Shown: in pieces, positions 26,172 to 35,253 of the stretch
Position numbering within the stretch: the stretch's first letter is position 1
Layout: each line of letters starts with the position of its first letter
From: Runella salmonicolor
Lineage (GTDB): Bacteria > Bacteroidota > Bacteroidia > Cytophagales > Spirosomataceae
Direction of reading: 5' to 3'
DNA: 64,000 bases
Assembly (NCBI RefSeq): GCF_024158025.1
Contig: NZ_JAMZEL010000015.1
Location: 99,195 to 163,194 of the forward strand
Translations under genes and position numbers: made by a program
Notes under the pieces: model-generated
The model's database searches: none
What the model was told of the DNA's origin: nothing
Seen by the model: the letters and a program-made list of their open reading frames with translations, nothing else

Positions 26172-28544
26172 CTAAGCCGCTTTTTGTTCGTACAAGTGCT
26201 TTTGGAATTCCATAAACAATTGACGTATGTTGGAGACTTCGCCAAGTATACGTTTGGCGTCTTCCAACGACTGGTACTTATTGGTTAATAGCAGAGGCAG
26301 TTTCTCTTGGTCAAGTTCCTCTACGCCCGATTCGATGTACTTGCTCAATACAAATGCGATAAACTCTTTTTGTTTATCGTTGAGCAGGGCAAAAATGCTG
26401 GCCTGTGCTGCTGCCACCCGCGCTTCTCGGGTCATGGGTTTGATGTCGCTGTTAAAGACGTATTCCAGTACGTCGAACAAATCACTTTTTTCGGCGTCGA
26501 TGAGTTTTTGTAGAATGCTCAGCTCGGCTTTGCCAAAACCTGCTTCGGCCAATTTCTCCAACAGCGTTCGGCGGGTCAGGGGATTGCTCCAGATGATTCT
26601 CAGTTCTTCTTCACTTTGAAACAATTCAGGCAGTTTCCCGAACAGGTTTCCCATGAACTCTTCCGCCGAAATCGGGCGACCGTCGGCGCTCCAAAACGAC
26701 GTGGAAATCATGTGCTGAATATCCCGTTCTTTGCCGTCGCGCAGTTTTATTTTGATGCGTTTACGGACTTCTCCGTCTTCTTTGCCGCCCTCATTCGATT
26801 CTTCTTTCTTTTTGGGCGTATAGGGCTCTTTAGGATCGCTAACAACGCCTGGTGGCTCGGGTTCCAAAGGCTCACCATCCCATTCGGGGTCGGCAAAATG
26901 ATGATAGGCATCTACAAAATCGTAAATGGTAAAAAATTCTTTGCCGTCAAACAAACGGGTGCCTCTCCCCACAATCTGTTTGAACTCAATCATGGAATTG
27001 ACGGGACGCAACAACACAATATTGCGGATATTGCGGGCATCCACGCCCGTTGAGAGCTTTTGTGAGGTGGTCAGAATGGTCGGGATGGTCTTTTCGTTGT
27101 CCTGAAATTCCCGCAAAAACTGCTCGCCTATCTCTCCGTCGTTGGCCGTGACGCGGACACAATAATTGGGGTTTTTGCTTTTTTTGTATTGATTGACCAA
27201 ATCCCGCACGGCGGCGGCGTGGTCTTGGGTAGCGCAGAAGATAATGGCTTTCTCATCCTGATTGGCCTCATCCATGTAAATCTGAACCCGCTTTGCTTCT
27301 CGTTCTTTGATTTCGATGATTTTGTTGAAGTCGGGCTCTTGGTAGAGTTTTCCCTCTTCTACTTGCCCTTCAATGATTTGGTCATCGGGCGTATAGATGT
27401 AATCATCCAGCGTGGTTTTGATGCGTTTTACTTTGAACGGGGTCAAGAAACCGTCGTTGATGCCTTCCTTGAGGGAATAGGTGTACATGGGTTCTCCAAA
27501 ATACTTATAGGTATCGACGTTGAGTTTGCGTTTGGGCGTGGCGGTCAGTCCGAGTTGAACGGCGGGCGAAAAGTATTCCAAAATGGCTCGCCAGCTGCCT
27601 TCGTCGTTGGCTCCGCCACGGTGGCACTCGTCGATAATGATAAAGTCAAAGTAATCGGCAGGGTAGGCCCCAAAATAGGCAGACGGGTTCCCCTCCTTGT
27701 CGGTACCGCTCATGAAGGTTTGGAAAATGGTAAAAAAGACGCTGCCATTGGTGGGTACGCTTCCTTTCTTTTTGATTTCTCCGGGACTGATGCGCACCAA
27801 GGCATCTTCCGAAAAGGCTGAATAGGTCGTAAATTCCCCAAATGCCTGATTGGCCAACCCGTTTCGGTCGGCTAAAAACAAAATACGCGGTCTTCGGACA
27901 CCATCCCACCGCAGATTCCACCGTGCCTGAAACAATTTCCACGCAATTTGGAACGCAATGGTGGTTTTTCCAGTACCCGTGGCGAGCGTTAACAGAATGC
28001 GGTTTTTGCCAGTAGCGACGGCTTCGAGTACGTGATTGATGGCAATCTCTTGGTAAAACCGAGGTGGTTTGGTTTTGTTGATGTCTTCAAACGGAATGCT
28101 GCTGAATTTCTCGCGCCATTCATTAATGATGTCTCTCCCAAATTCGGCGGGGGGAAAGGTTTTATTCCAAAGTTCGTCGGGCGTGAGGTAGTGGGCTACC
28201 AAACCTTCTGCGCCCGTTTTGAGGCAGATTTGATAAATCTCCTTGCCGTTGGTGGCGTAGGTGGTTTCTAGTTTGAGTTTTTCGGCGTATTGTTTGGCTT
28301 GGGCTACGCCTTCGCCTACGCTCAATTCATCGCTTTTGGCTTCAACTACGGCCAGCTTGATGCCTTTGTACACCAATATATAATCGGCCTTCATTGGCTT
28401 ACTTCTGACACCACCCACGTTTATTTTACCATTGGTAATTTGGGCTTGCCTTTCACGAAGGACTTTTGAGCCTTCTACTACGCCCCAACCACACGCCCGC
28501 AGCTTGGGGTCTATGAGTTCGGCTCGGGTTTCTGCTTCATTCAT
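26172..28544 (-). CDS. hsdR: Type I restriction endonuclease, R subunit
   Basis: 790 residues. N-terminal PD-(D/E)xK nuclease domain with ADYILV...LAVVEAKSDE (about 50-75). Helicase motor with Walker A TLATGTGKTT, DECH box IIIDECHRG, LGLTATP and the late IVGRGTRLFDG. C-terminal helical region contacts the methylase core. In complex with HsdM2S it translocates DNA and cleaves unmethylated DNA away from the site. Last gene of the minus-strand operon; its ATG overlaps the stop of the preceding 84-codon ORF by 4 bp. Somewhat shorter than the EcoKI R subunit but in range for EcoEI-type proteins. Confidence 0.93.
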   Translation of the reverse strand: MNEAETRAELIDPKLRACGWGVVEGSKVLRERQAQITNGKINVGGVRSKPMKADYILVYKGIKLAVVEAKSDELSVGEGVAQAKQYAEKLKLETTYATNGKEIYQICLKTGAEGLVAHYLTPDELWNKTFPPAEFGRDIINEWREKFSSIPFEDINKTKPPRFYQEIAINHVLEAVATGKNRILLTLATGTGKTTIAFQIAWKLFQARWNLRWDGVRRPRILFLADRNGLANQAFGEFTTYSAFSEDALVRISPGEIKKKGSVPTNGSVFFTIFQTFMSGTDKEGNPSAYFGAYPADYFDFIIIDECHRGGANDEGSWRAILEYFSPAVQLGLTATPKRKLNVDTYKYFGEPMYTYSLKEGINDGFLTPFKVKRIKTTLDDYIYTPDDQIIEGQVEEGKLYQEPDFNKIIEIKEREAKRVQIYMDEANQDEKAIIFCATQDHAAAVRDLVNQYKKSKNPNYCVRVTANDGEIGEQFLREFQDNEKTIPTILTTSQKLSTGVDARNIRNIVLLRPVNSMIEFKQIVGRGTRLFDGKEFFTIYDFVDAYHHFADPEWDGEPLEPEPPGVVSDPKEPYTPKKKEESNEGGKEDGEVRKRIKIKLRDGKERDIQHMISTSFWSADGRPISAEEFMGNLFGKLPELFQSEEELRIIWSNPLTRRTLLEKLAEAGFGKAELSILQKLIDAEKSDLFDVLEYVFNSDIKPMTREARVAAAQASIFALLNDKQKEFIAFVLSKYIESGVEELDQEKLPLLLTNKYQSLEDAKRILGEVSNIRQLFMEFQKHLYEQKAA

Positions 28545-28795
28545 TTTTCTAAATCCATCAAATGACCATCAAATAAAAATACGTTGATTATTAGCCACTT
28601 AGCAATAGGGCTGCCCAACTTCATCACATAACCATCACATAAAAAACCTTTGATTTTCAGTGTATTACAATAAGTATCCTCAGCACCTATCACATAACCA
28701 TCACATAAGATTTTATGCCCAAATGGGTATATAACTGGCATATTTCCTTGAGTTATACTGCCGATAAAGAGTATTTTGGTCTTATTTAATGCCAT
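28541..28795 (-). CDS. Small repeat-containing ORF coupled to hsdR
   Basis: 84 codons from ATG, stop overlapping the hsdR start (ATGA). Because the 66-bp DNA repeat is a multiple of three, it appears as a 22-residue peptide repeat: ILCDGYVIG, FLCDGYVMK and FLFDGHLMD, at residues about 29, 51 and 73. I know no such family. It could be a real small protein translated ahead of hsdR, or an artefact of a regulatory DNA repeat that happens to stay open. The operon position and ATGA overlap favour at least translation through it. Confidence 0.45.
   Translation of the reverse strand: MALNKTKILFIGSITQGNMPVIYPFGHKILCDGYVIGAEDTYCNTLKIKGFLCDGYVMKLGSPIAKWLIINVFLFDGHLMDLEK
28557..28708. repeat. Three-copy 66-bp-period repeat upstream of hsdR
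   Basis: A 20-bp unit ATCAnATnACCATCAnATAA begins at 28557, 28623 and 28689, exactly 66 bp apart. The two right copies are identical (ATCACATAACCATCACATAA), the left one differs at three or four places. Each unit is itself a double of ATCAcATaA with 11-bp spacing, about one helical turn. The array lies inside the small ORF preceding hsdR. Confidence 0.8.
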
Positions 28796-28865
28796 TAATT
28801 TACCCTAATCTTATTTTTTTCTATTACATTTCTATTGCGTTTCTATTGAGCATTTATTACTTTTC

Positions 28866-30512
28866 TTACAGGTTTTGCTCAATAGAATATCTTGCCCATC
28901 TATTTATGCCCTCTACATTTAGTTTCTTCTCATTAACCATTTCTTTTAGTAACCGTCTCACCTTGTGCTTATTAATTTCTTCACCTATTCTTTTATGAAT
29001 GTCACCAAACGAGCTCTTGGGGTAAGTACTGACATCTTTGAAAATCAACTCCTCCAGACGATAATCTTCGATATTTTTCAAAGTAGTTTTCCCTTTGAAA
29101 TTAATCTTCCTTATAAATTCCGCATTTACCGCGTATTGTGTCCCTTTTCCTTTGCCTGTTTTTGTAATTAATTCATAATCCAATAATCTACCTAACCAAT
29201 TTCGTAAGCCTTGCTCTTCATTTTGGTTTAGGATTTGCGCTACTTCGGTTGCGCTGTACGATTGTTGCTGCGCAAGCAAGCCAAGGGAAATTATCTCCTT
29301 TTGTTTAAGATTAAATTCTGAACCAGCTTTGTCCATTAAGCGCACCACCTCTTTACTGACAAATTGTTTTTTTATGATTACTGTGACTCTATCGTCGGTC
29401 TCTCTCACCACAGGAAGGGGTTTTCCAGACCCTAATAATTTGGCATAAACCAAGTCATAGCCGCTCCCTTCTTTTTCCATTAAGCCTAAATCATAAAAAA
29501 CTTTCGAGAGTTGTTCATTTCTCCTTATTGACTGGCTCAAAATGTTTTTGGGGGTTACGCCGTAGGGCAATCGGCCGGGGCTGTGAATCTCTAATCTGTC
29601 AGGGAAGATGTTGATAAAAATGTCTCCTCGTGTAGTATAGGTACGATGAACCAAGGCATTCACCACTAACTCTCTTACTACTTCAATCGGGAAAAATGGA
29701 ATGTTTTTTCTGAACAACCCTTCGGAGATTTCCATACTTTCCTGCCAATCGGGTACATCATTCAATACTTTTTCAAGCAACTCTTGTGGATTTAAAAAGT
29801 AGTCATCCAACAACAGTTTCCAGACTTTTTCATCCTGCTCATTATAACGAATTATTTGAATGGCGGGCGGGTATAGTAGAGATGCGCGCTCATTTCTGGG
29901 ACCTATCCACAAAATACCCAAATTGGTCAGAAACTCGCCTTTCTTTAGAAAATAGTATTCCAGAATCTCATCATCCGACATTTCTTTGACAAAAGAACTT
30001 ACCCGTTGTGATTTTCGTAAATCATCCAGCAGAACCGTCTTCTTTTTCTCATCTACGTTTACACTACTGACCCTTTTGGAGGTTTGTACTTCCCATATAA
30101 AAGCATTTTTTTCAGCCGCTAATCGCGCCATTTCATCGGGAGGAATCGGCCTGCATTCGTCCGATACTCGGATGTAGTATTTGCCGTCGGTTGTTGAAGC
30201 GATGGTTTGGGCGTTTCTGAAAATTTGAACTTTGATATATTCCGCATTATTTTCTGCGGTTTCGACTGTAATTACAACACCTACATTTACGGTACGATGA
30301 ACAATGTTTTTTTGAATACTATCGGGCAGGTTTTTATCGCTGATGGTTTGGCCTTGAGGAGGGCGGCTTTCATTGTCTTCAATGCCAATATACACAAAGC
30401 CTCCCTGAGCGTTGGCAAAAGCAACACAGTCTTTTGCCAGTTCATCCCAATCAGTTTGTTTGCCTTTTAGAAAACGTAGTGATTTTTTATCTATGTTTTT
30501 CCCTTCTTCCAT
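28866..30512 (-). CDS. AlbA_2 (Schlafen-type) domain / GHKL ATPase-like protein in the hsd operon
   Basis: 548 residues. Residues about 15-120: AlbA_2/Schlafen-type DNA-binding domain (ELAKDCVAFANAQGGFVYIG, YYIRVSDECRPIP). Residues about 265-370: HATPase_c_4 module (ELVVNALVHRTY, IHSPGRLPYGVTPKNI, MEKEGSGYDLVYAKLLGSG). C-terminal about 150 residues: winged-helix-like. Such proteins are described as RecG-like or putative transcriptional regulators and are often embedded in Type I RM operons; their role there is not settled. It starts 1 bp after hsdS ends, so it is part of the operon. Confidence 0.82.
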   Translation of the reverse strand: MEEGKNIDKKSLRFLKGKQTDWDELAKDCVAFANAQGGFVYIGIEDNESRPPQGQTISDKNLPDSIQKNIVHRTVNVGVVITVETAENNAEYIKVQIFRNAQTIASTTDGKYYIRVSDECRPIPPDEMARLAAEKNAFIWEVQTSKRVSSVNVDEKKKTVLLDDLRKSQRVSSFVKEMSDDEILEYYFLKKGEFLTNLGILWIGPRNERASLLYPPAIQIIRYNEQDEKVWKLLLDDYFLNPQELLEKVLNDVPDWQESMEISEGLFRKNIPFFPIEVVRELVVNALVHRTYTTRGDIFINIFPDRLEIHSPGRLPYGVTPKNILSQSIRRNEQLSKVFYDLGLMEKEGSGYDLVYAKLLGSGKPLPVVRETDDRVTVIIKKQFVSKEVVRLMDKAGSEFNLKQKEIISLGLLAQQQSYSATEVAQILNQNEEQGLRNWLGRLLDYELITKTGKGKGTQYAVNAEFIRKINFKGKTTLKNIEDYRLEELIFKDVSTYPKSSFGDIHKRIGEEINKHKVRRLLKEMVNEKKLNVEGINRWARYSIEQNL

Positions 30513-30513
30513 A

Positions 30514-31782
30514 TTATAGAGTCACTTCGGCTTTTTCTGTTTTCAACTCCCCACTAAATGCCTTTTGCAACACACTCTTTTTCAACTCCTCCAAATCATT
30601 GATTTTTTGCTGATAAATGGCCTCTAACCGTTTGGTTTCGGCAGAAAGTGTGTCAAGTTTGCGGACAATGGCTTGTTGTTCTGTAATATTTGAAAGATTG
30701 TAGATTTTAAATGCTCTAATATCTTTCATGTTAACGTGTTCCACTGTTGCCCCCGTAGAATGAGATAAAAGTTTCTCTTGAACATCTTTTGACAAAATCA
30801 GATACGCCAAATATTTTGAAACGAGCTTATCTTTTTTTGGCCTTATTAAAACAGTTCTTTGACCTAAACAGACTTCTATGTTTTCTGGAATAACCGCAAT
30901 ATTTCCTGCTGGTGCTTCTCGTGCTAAAATCAAATCGCCAGCTTTAGGAATAGCACGCCTTGTCCATTGTACATAGGTTTCGTATGAAACTCTATTTACA
31001 TTTTCTAAAATCAATTCACCCTTTCCAATATTCGGGGTTCTGATTGAGGGATAACCTGTTTCTTGAGTAGGTGCTGTTTTGTGTTCGCAGTCAACAATTA
31101 ATTCACATAAACTATCTAAAGTGGAACTATCGTCTCCTTCTATTTTACTTTTAAACACCCCTTGCAAATAACTCTCAAACAGCTCTTTGGCATTTTTGAG
31201 GTTTTGTTCAGCATTGGCTTTGGCCTTCGCAATGCCCGCAAAGGCTTCATCTAAAATGGCTACGATGCGTTGTTGTTCGGGGAGGGGGGGGAGGGGGATA
31301 TAGAGGTCAGAAAGCTTCGTTGCATTAAAACCGCCTTGTGCAGAACCTGAAATACCTTCATTTATGCTATCCCAATAAGTTTTTGTTTGAAAAAACAGAA
31401 ACAAATATTCAGGTAAAAGCCCTCCACTATTTATGTGAACTTTAATTAAGTATGAAGCAAAAACAGATTTTGGTGGATTATTTACAAGATAGCTTTTACC
31501 TGTTGTTGCACCTGTTCTTGCAAAAACAATATCCCCATCAATCAATTTATATTTGTTAAAATCTGTATCAGTTATTTTACAAAAGGGAACCGTCTCCCAA
31601 TTAACTCCTTCGTCTTGAATATCCGTAATACGCAAGAATCTTGGTCCAATTTCTTCAAAAGATGCTTTCTCTGTGTAACCATAAATTGCTTTGGCAACTT
31701 CTCCCAATTTCTTCATTTCCCAACCTTTTGGCATACTTCGACTATGCTCAGTAGCCAGGCTTAATGCATTGCCTTGTTTCAT
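30514..31782 (-). CDS. hsdS: Type I restriction-modification specificity subunit
   Basis: 422 residues with two target-recognition domains, each followed by a conserved helix: TRD1 about 15-165 ending in PLPPLPEQQRIVAILD, TRD2 about 220-370 ending in ITEQQAIVRKLDTL. It sets the bipartite DNA sequence recognised by the complex. The codons for PLPPLP contain a run of eight C on the coding strand (31284-31291), followed by TCCCC, an obvious slippage site that would truncate the protein after TRD1. Overlaps hsdM by 4 bp. Confidence 0.92.
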   Translation of the reverse strand: MKQGNALSLATEHSRSMPKGWEMKKLGEVAKAIYGYTEKASFEEIGPRFLRITDIQDEGVNWETVPFCKITDTDFNKYKLIDGDIVFARTGATTGKSYLVNNPPKSVFASYLIKVHINSGGLLPEYLFLFFQTKTYWDSINEGISGSAQGGFNATKLSDLYIPLPPLPEQQRIVAILDEAFAGIAKAKANAEQNLKNAKELFESYLQGVFKSKIEGDDSSTLDSLCELIVDCEHKTAPTQETGYPSIRTPNIGKGELILENVNRVSYETYVQWTRRAIPKAGDLILAREAPAGNIAVIPENIEVCLGQRTVLIRPKKDKLVSKYLAYLILSKDVQEKLLSHSTGATVEHVNMKDIRAFKIYNLSNITEQQAIVRKLDTLSAETKRLEAIYQQKINDLEELKKSVLQKAFSGELKTEKAEVTL

Positions 31783-33251
31783 ATTAGTTCCAAAATTGAG
31801 TTTAATATTTCCGCACTTTCTTCGTCCAAGGCCCTCATTTCTTCCAGTATTTCCTGCGGAGCGCGCAAGGCGGTTTCTTCTTTTTTGTTGGGGTTTTTGG
31901 CGCTCAGATCGTAGGTGGCAGTGTCAATGGCCGCCACGTCGAGCGTCCAAGAGTTTTCGCTGTCGGCAAAAGTCTTTTGGAGGGCCACAAAGTCGGCCAA
32001 GTCGCGCTCGTTGAGGGGGTTGGTTTTGCCGAGGTTGCGGTCGAGATTGAGTTGATAAAACCACACTTTTTGGGTCGGTGCGCCTTTCTCAAAAAACAGC
32101 ACCACGGTTTTTACGCCCGCACCCGTAAACGTGCCCCCTGGCAAATCGAGCACGGTGTGGAGGTTGCAGGTTTCGAGTAGGAGTTTCCGCAGGCTGATAG
32201 AAGCATTGTCGGTATTGCTCAAAAAGGTGTTTTTAATCACTATTCCCGCCCGTCCGCCTGCTTTCAGGATTTTGATAAAATGCTGCATAAACAGCGAGGC
32301 CGTTTCGCCCGTTTTGATGGGGAAGTTTTGCTGCACTTCGGCGCGTTCCTTGCCCCCAAAGGGCGGGTTGGCCAGTATCACATCGTAGCGGTCTTTCTCT
32401 TGGATGTCGGCAATGTTTTCGGCGAGGGTGTTGGTATGCACGATGTTGGGCGCTTCGATGCCGTGCAAAATCATGTTCATTGTGCCAATGATGTAGGCCA
32501 ACGATTTTTTTTCTTTGCCGTAAAACGTGCGTTTTTGCAAAATTTCGGCCTCGTTGGTGGTCAGGCTTTTGCCGTTGCGCAGGTAGTCGAAGGCTTCGCA
32601 CAAGAAGCCCGCGCTGCCCACCGCTCCGTCAAAAATTCTATCGCCAATCTTGGGCGCCACCACTTTCACAATCGTCGTAATCAGCGGTCGGGGTGTGTAA
32701 TACTCCCCGCCGTTGCGCCCGGCATTGCCCATGTTCTGAATCTTCGATTCGTACAGGTGGCTCATTTCGTGCTTTTCGGCGTGGGTCCTGAAGCGCAGTT
32801 GGTCGATGAGGTTAATCACTTCCCGCAGGTTGTAGCCGCTTTGGATGCGGTTTTTGAGTTCGCTAAAAATCTCCCCGATTTTGTACTCGATGGTATCGGC
32901 GCTTTCGGCCGAGGCTTTAAACTTTTTGAGGTAAGGAAACAACTCAATATTCACAAAATCGACCAAATCATCGCCCGTCAGGGCTTTGTGGTAGTCGAGT
33001 TCGTATTCTACAAATAGGCCATTCTTTAGTTTTTTGGGCATGGCCCACGTACTCCACTGGTATTCGGGCGCAATGATGCTTTGGTATTCCTTGCCCGACA
33101 GCTCGGCCGCCGTGGCTTTGTCTTTTTCCAAATCGTCGAGGTATTTCAGAAACAACACCCACGAGGTTTGCTCTACATAATCCAACTCACTCCCACAACC
33201 AGCATCTTTGTGCAGTATATCGTCAATATTTTTAAAGGTCTGTTCAAACAT
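31779..33251 (-). CDS. hsdM: Type I restriction-modification methyltransferase subunit
   Basis: 490 residues. N-terminal helical HsdM_N domain, then N6-adenine methylase domain: GGEYYTPRPLI, GDRIFDGAVGSAGFL (SAM-binding, FxGxxGSxG-type) and the catalytic DVILANPPFGG. C-terminal tail is Glu-rich. Makes m6A at the site chosen by HsdS. First gene of the operon M-S-AlbA-small ORF-R, minus strand. Confidence 0.94.
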   Translation of the reverse strand: MFEQTFKNIDDILHKDAGCGSELDYVEQTSWVLFLKYLDDLEKDKATAAELSGKEYQSIIAPEYQWSTWAMPKKLKNGLFVEYELDYHKALTGDDLVDFVNIELFPYLKKFKASAESADTIEYKIGEIFSELKNRIQSGYNLREVINLIDQLRFRTHAEKHEMSHLYESKIQNMGNAGRNGGEYYTPRPLITTIVKVVAPKIGDRIFDGAVGSAGFLCEAFDYLRNGKSLTTNEAEILQKRTFYGKEKKSLAYIIGTMNMILHGIEAPNIVHTNTLAENIADIQEKDRYDVILANPPFGGKERAEVQQNFPIKTGETASLFMQHFIKILKAGGRAGIVIKNTFLSNTDNASISLRKLLLETCNLHTVLDLPGGTFTGAGVKTVVLFFEKGAPTQKVWFYQLNLDRNLGKTNPLNERDLADFVALQKTFADSENSWTLDVAAIDTATYDLSAKNPNKKEETALRAPQEILEEMRALDEESAEILNSILELI

Positions 33252-33750
33252 TCTGTATTGGTATGATTTAACGTTATTAATCTACAAGTGAGGCTCAGTG
33301 TGTCGCTACTTGCTTAGTTACAAATATTGAAAATATAATTGGCTCATGCTACCCAAGGGCGGGCTTTATGGTGTTTTTGTTGTCAAAAGGCGTCGGGCCT
33401 CCAGTACTGCTGAAGGGATTTAAGCTATTCGAAGGGAGGCGACTACCTATTACATTGGAGAATACGACACATTGGTGGGGGCATCCTAATGAAGTTCTAA
33501 ATTAGGACATTCGACGGTCGGGCATTGCCGTGGAGCCCTGAGCATGTTCAATCAGTATTTGTATAGGTTTAATCAATCAATTTTAACAATGATTATACTT
33601 TGATTGCTATACAAGTTTTTTTGACTAAAATGGATTTGTATAGCTAGTTTTTGGAGCTGACGGAGAGAAGGCAAAAAGTACTAATAAACCCGCGTTTGTT
33701 TGTACAGGACAAGACATGTATGTGTATTGTCCTAAAAAATGTTGACCGTT
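33252..33750. other. Intergenic region at the start of the hsd operon and edge of the IS cluster
   Basis: No gene recognised. The hsdM promoter should lie just above 33,251 on the minus strand. At 33728-33749 TGTCCTAAAAAATGTTGACC resembles the terminal repeat of the second IS3 element (18 of 22 bases), and may be its true left end now separated by a nested insertion. Confidence 0.4.
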
Positions 33751-33848
33751 TGTCTGATCCTGAAATTAAGTTGTCAGTTTTTAAGTGAATAATTATTGTT
33801 CAAATATAATCCTGGTATGAGGTTGACAATTTTACAAAATTGTTTTTT

Positions 33849-34652
33849 TCAGGTTGTTGAACCTTGATCTCGAGTATCTTTTGAATGTTTATAAACTTTA
33901 GGCTTCCAGTGTTTTTTTAAAGGTAGTTTGGACTCATGTGCGACTGATGGTGTCAAATAATCGCAACTCATATGAGGCCGTAAATTATTATAATTATATA
34001 TACTCTTAGAAACGGCCTTTGCTGCTTCTTCAAATGTAGTAAACACTCGATTTAAACGAAAATCTGTTTTTAATATCCCGTTTATCCTTTCGGCGATTGC
34101 ATTTTCATAAGGATCACCGCTCTGGGTCATGCTGATTGATATCCCTGCTCTTTTAAGACGACGTACATATTCGAAGCTGCAATATTGGCTGCCTCGATCA
34201 GAATGATGAATCAGTCCATTTCCTTTTTCCCAATTGGTTAATAAAGCCATTTCCAAGGCCTTCAGACTACCTTCTGCCGTTAAAAATGGATACAGGCAAT
34301 AACCAACAATCAGTTTTGAATAGGCATCAGTGACCAATGACAGATAGCCGAACCCAAGACCAATACAAATGTAAGTAATATCACATACCCATACCTGTCT
34401 GGGCTGCAATATAACCTTGTCTATAAGCAAGTTAGGGTACATTTTTAATCTATGGTTAGAATTGGTTGTTTGTGGAACTTTTCGGCGTTGACGAAGAACC
34501 AGATCATGGTTCTGCAAAAGTTTATGCAGTTTATCACGACCTAATTTGATTCCACTAATAGCTAATGGCTCATTTAGTAACAGATGCAACTTCCGGGTAC
34601 CCAGACCAGGAATCTCTCTCCGCAATGCCGATACCATATCTAATATCAGCAT
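33849..34652 (-). CDS. IS3-family transposase OrfB (DDE domain)
   Basis: 267 codons from the first ATG; the frame is open upstream to the slippery site near 34793-34799, and the true product is probably made as an OrfAB fusion. The rve/DDE core is intact: VWVCDITYI (Asp), HHSDRGSQY (Asp), and GDPYENAIAERINGILK (Glu). HTH_21-like region at the start (GLGTRKLHLLL). No defects seen, so the element may be active. Confidence 0.88.
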   Translation of the reverse strand: MLILDMVSALRREIPGLGTRKLHLLLNEPLAISGIKLGRDKLHKLLQNHDLVLRQRRKVPQTTNSNHRLKMYPNLLIDKVILQPRQVWVCDITYICIGLGFGYLSLVTDAYSKLIVGYCLYPFLTAEGSLKALEMALLTNWEKGNGLIHHSDRGSQYCSFEYVRRLKRAGISISMTQSGDPYENAIAERINGILKTDFRLNRVFTTFEEAAKAVSKSIYNYNNLRPHMSCDYLTPSVAHESKLPLKKHWKPKVYKHSKDTRDQGSTT

Positions 34653-34771
34653 AGAATGGCTAAAAAACTGCTGTGAGCGTTCTTCTCTTCCGTAAAATGC
34701 TTGTCGACTTACACCAAACAGCCGGCAAAGGTTTCCGACACTAACCTTTGCGATTTCGTTGTCACGAAGCT

Positions 34772-35149
34772 TTAAGACCGTTTGGTGCCAGACTTTTTTC
34801 GAATAGGCACATTTAACTCGTTCTCAGCAACCTCGATCATCGTGTTCAAAGCTAAAATCAACAAATTAGCCTGATTAAGGGCATATTCCAATTCCTCAAT
34901 CCGTTGTTTTAAGTCCGTAATGTCTTGTGTCTGTGCCTTTTTCATAGCAGGTAAAGTTACTAAACCAGTTTGAATCTTTCGCTGATACAAAAGTACCCAG
35001 TTACGAAGCGTATAACTATTATGAATTTCCAAATCAGCCATAACCTGGCTGGGTTCTTCACCTCCGAAAAGGATTCGGAAAACGGCGCTCTCTTTAAGTT
35101 GCTCGCTATACTGAAAGCGATTAAGCAGGTCTCGAATGTGGTCTTGCAT
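34772..35149 (-). CDS. IS3-family transposase OrfA
   Basis: 125 residues: helix-turn-helix (SQVMADLEIHNSYTLRNWVL) and a leucine-zipper-like coiled coil (ITDLKQRIEELEYALNQANLL). Near its end the sequence A AAA AAG (34799-34793 on the minus strand) is the standard -1 slippery heptamer; a -1 shift there joins the frame of OrfB. Confidence 0.85.
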   Translation of the reverse strand: MQDHIRDLLNRFQYSEQLKESAVFRILFGGEEPSQVMADLEIHNSYTLRNWVLLYQRKIQTGLVTLPAMKKAQTQDITDLKQRIEELEYALNQANLLILALNTMIEVAENELNVPIRKKSGTKRS

Positions 35150-35253
35150 AGATGTAAATTTTAAGGTAAAATTGACAATCTATTTCAGTATAAGACAGTT
35201 TTTAAGTTAGTCCTGAAATAAATTTACCGTTTTTTTCTTAGTCCGAATTTAGT

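Larger units (their letters stand above)
33751..35197 (-). mobile_element. IS3-family insertion sequence (first copy)
   Basis: About 1.45 kb. Left end begins TGTCTGATCCTGAAAT at 33751; right end, read inward from 35197, TGTCTTATACTGAAAT; the inner parts also match (TTGTCA[G/A]TTTT). Flanked by a 3-bp direct repeat GTT (33748-33750 and 35198-35200), fitting the 3-4 bp target duplication of IS3 elements. Contains orfA and orfB linked by a -1 frameshift. Confidence 0.8.

Noticed and set aside
28557..28708. 66-bp repeats considered as a CRISPR array
   Set aside because: Only three units, the conserved part is 20 bp with 46-bp related spacers that stay in one reading frame, no cas genes, and the repeats are internally direct rather than palindromic.
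32280..33017. 245-codon plus-strand frame opposite hsdM, and the 210-codon frame 27189-27821 opposite hsdR
   Set aside because: Shadows of conserved RM genes in GC-rich stretches, without domains or start context.
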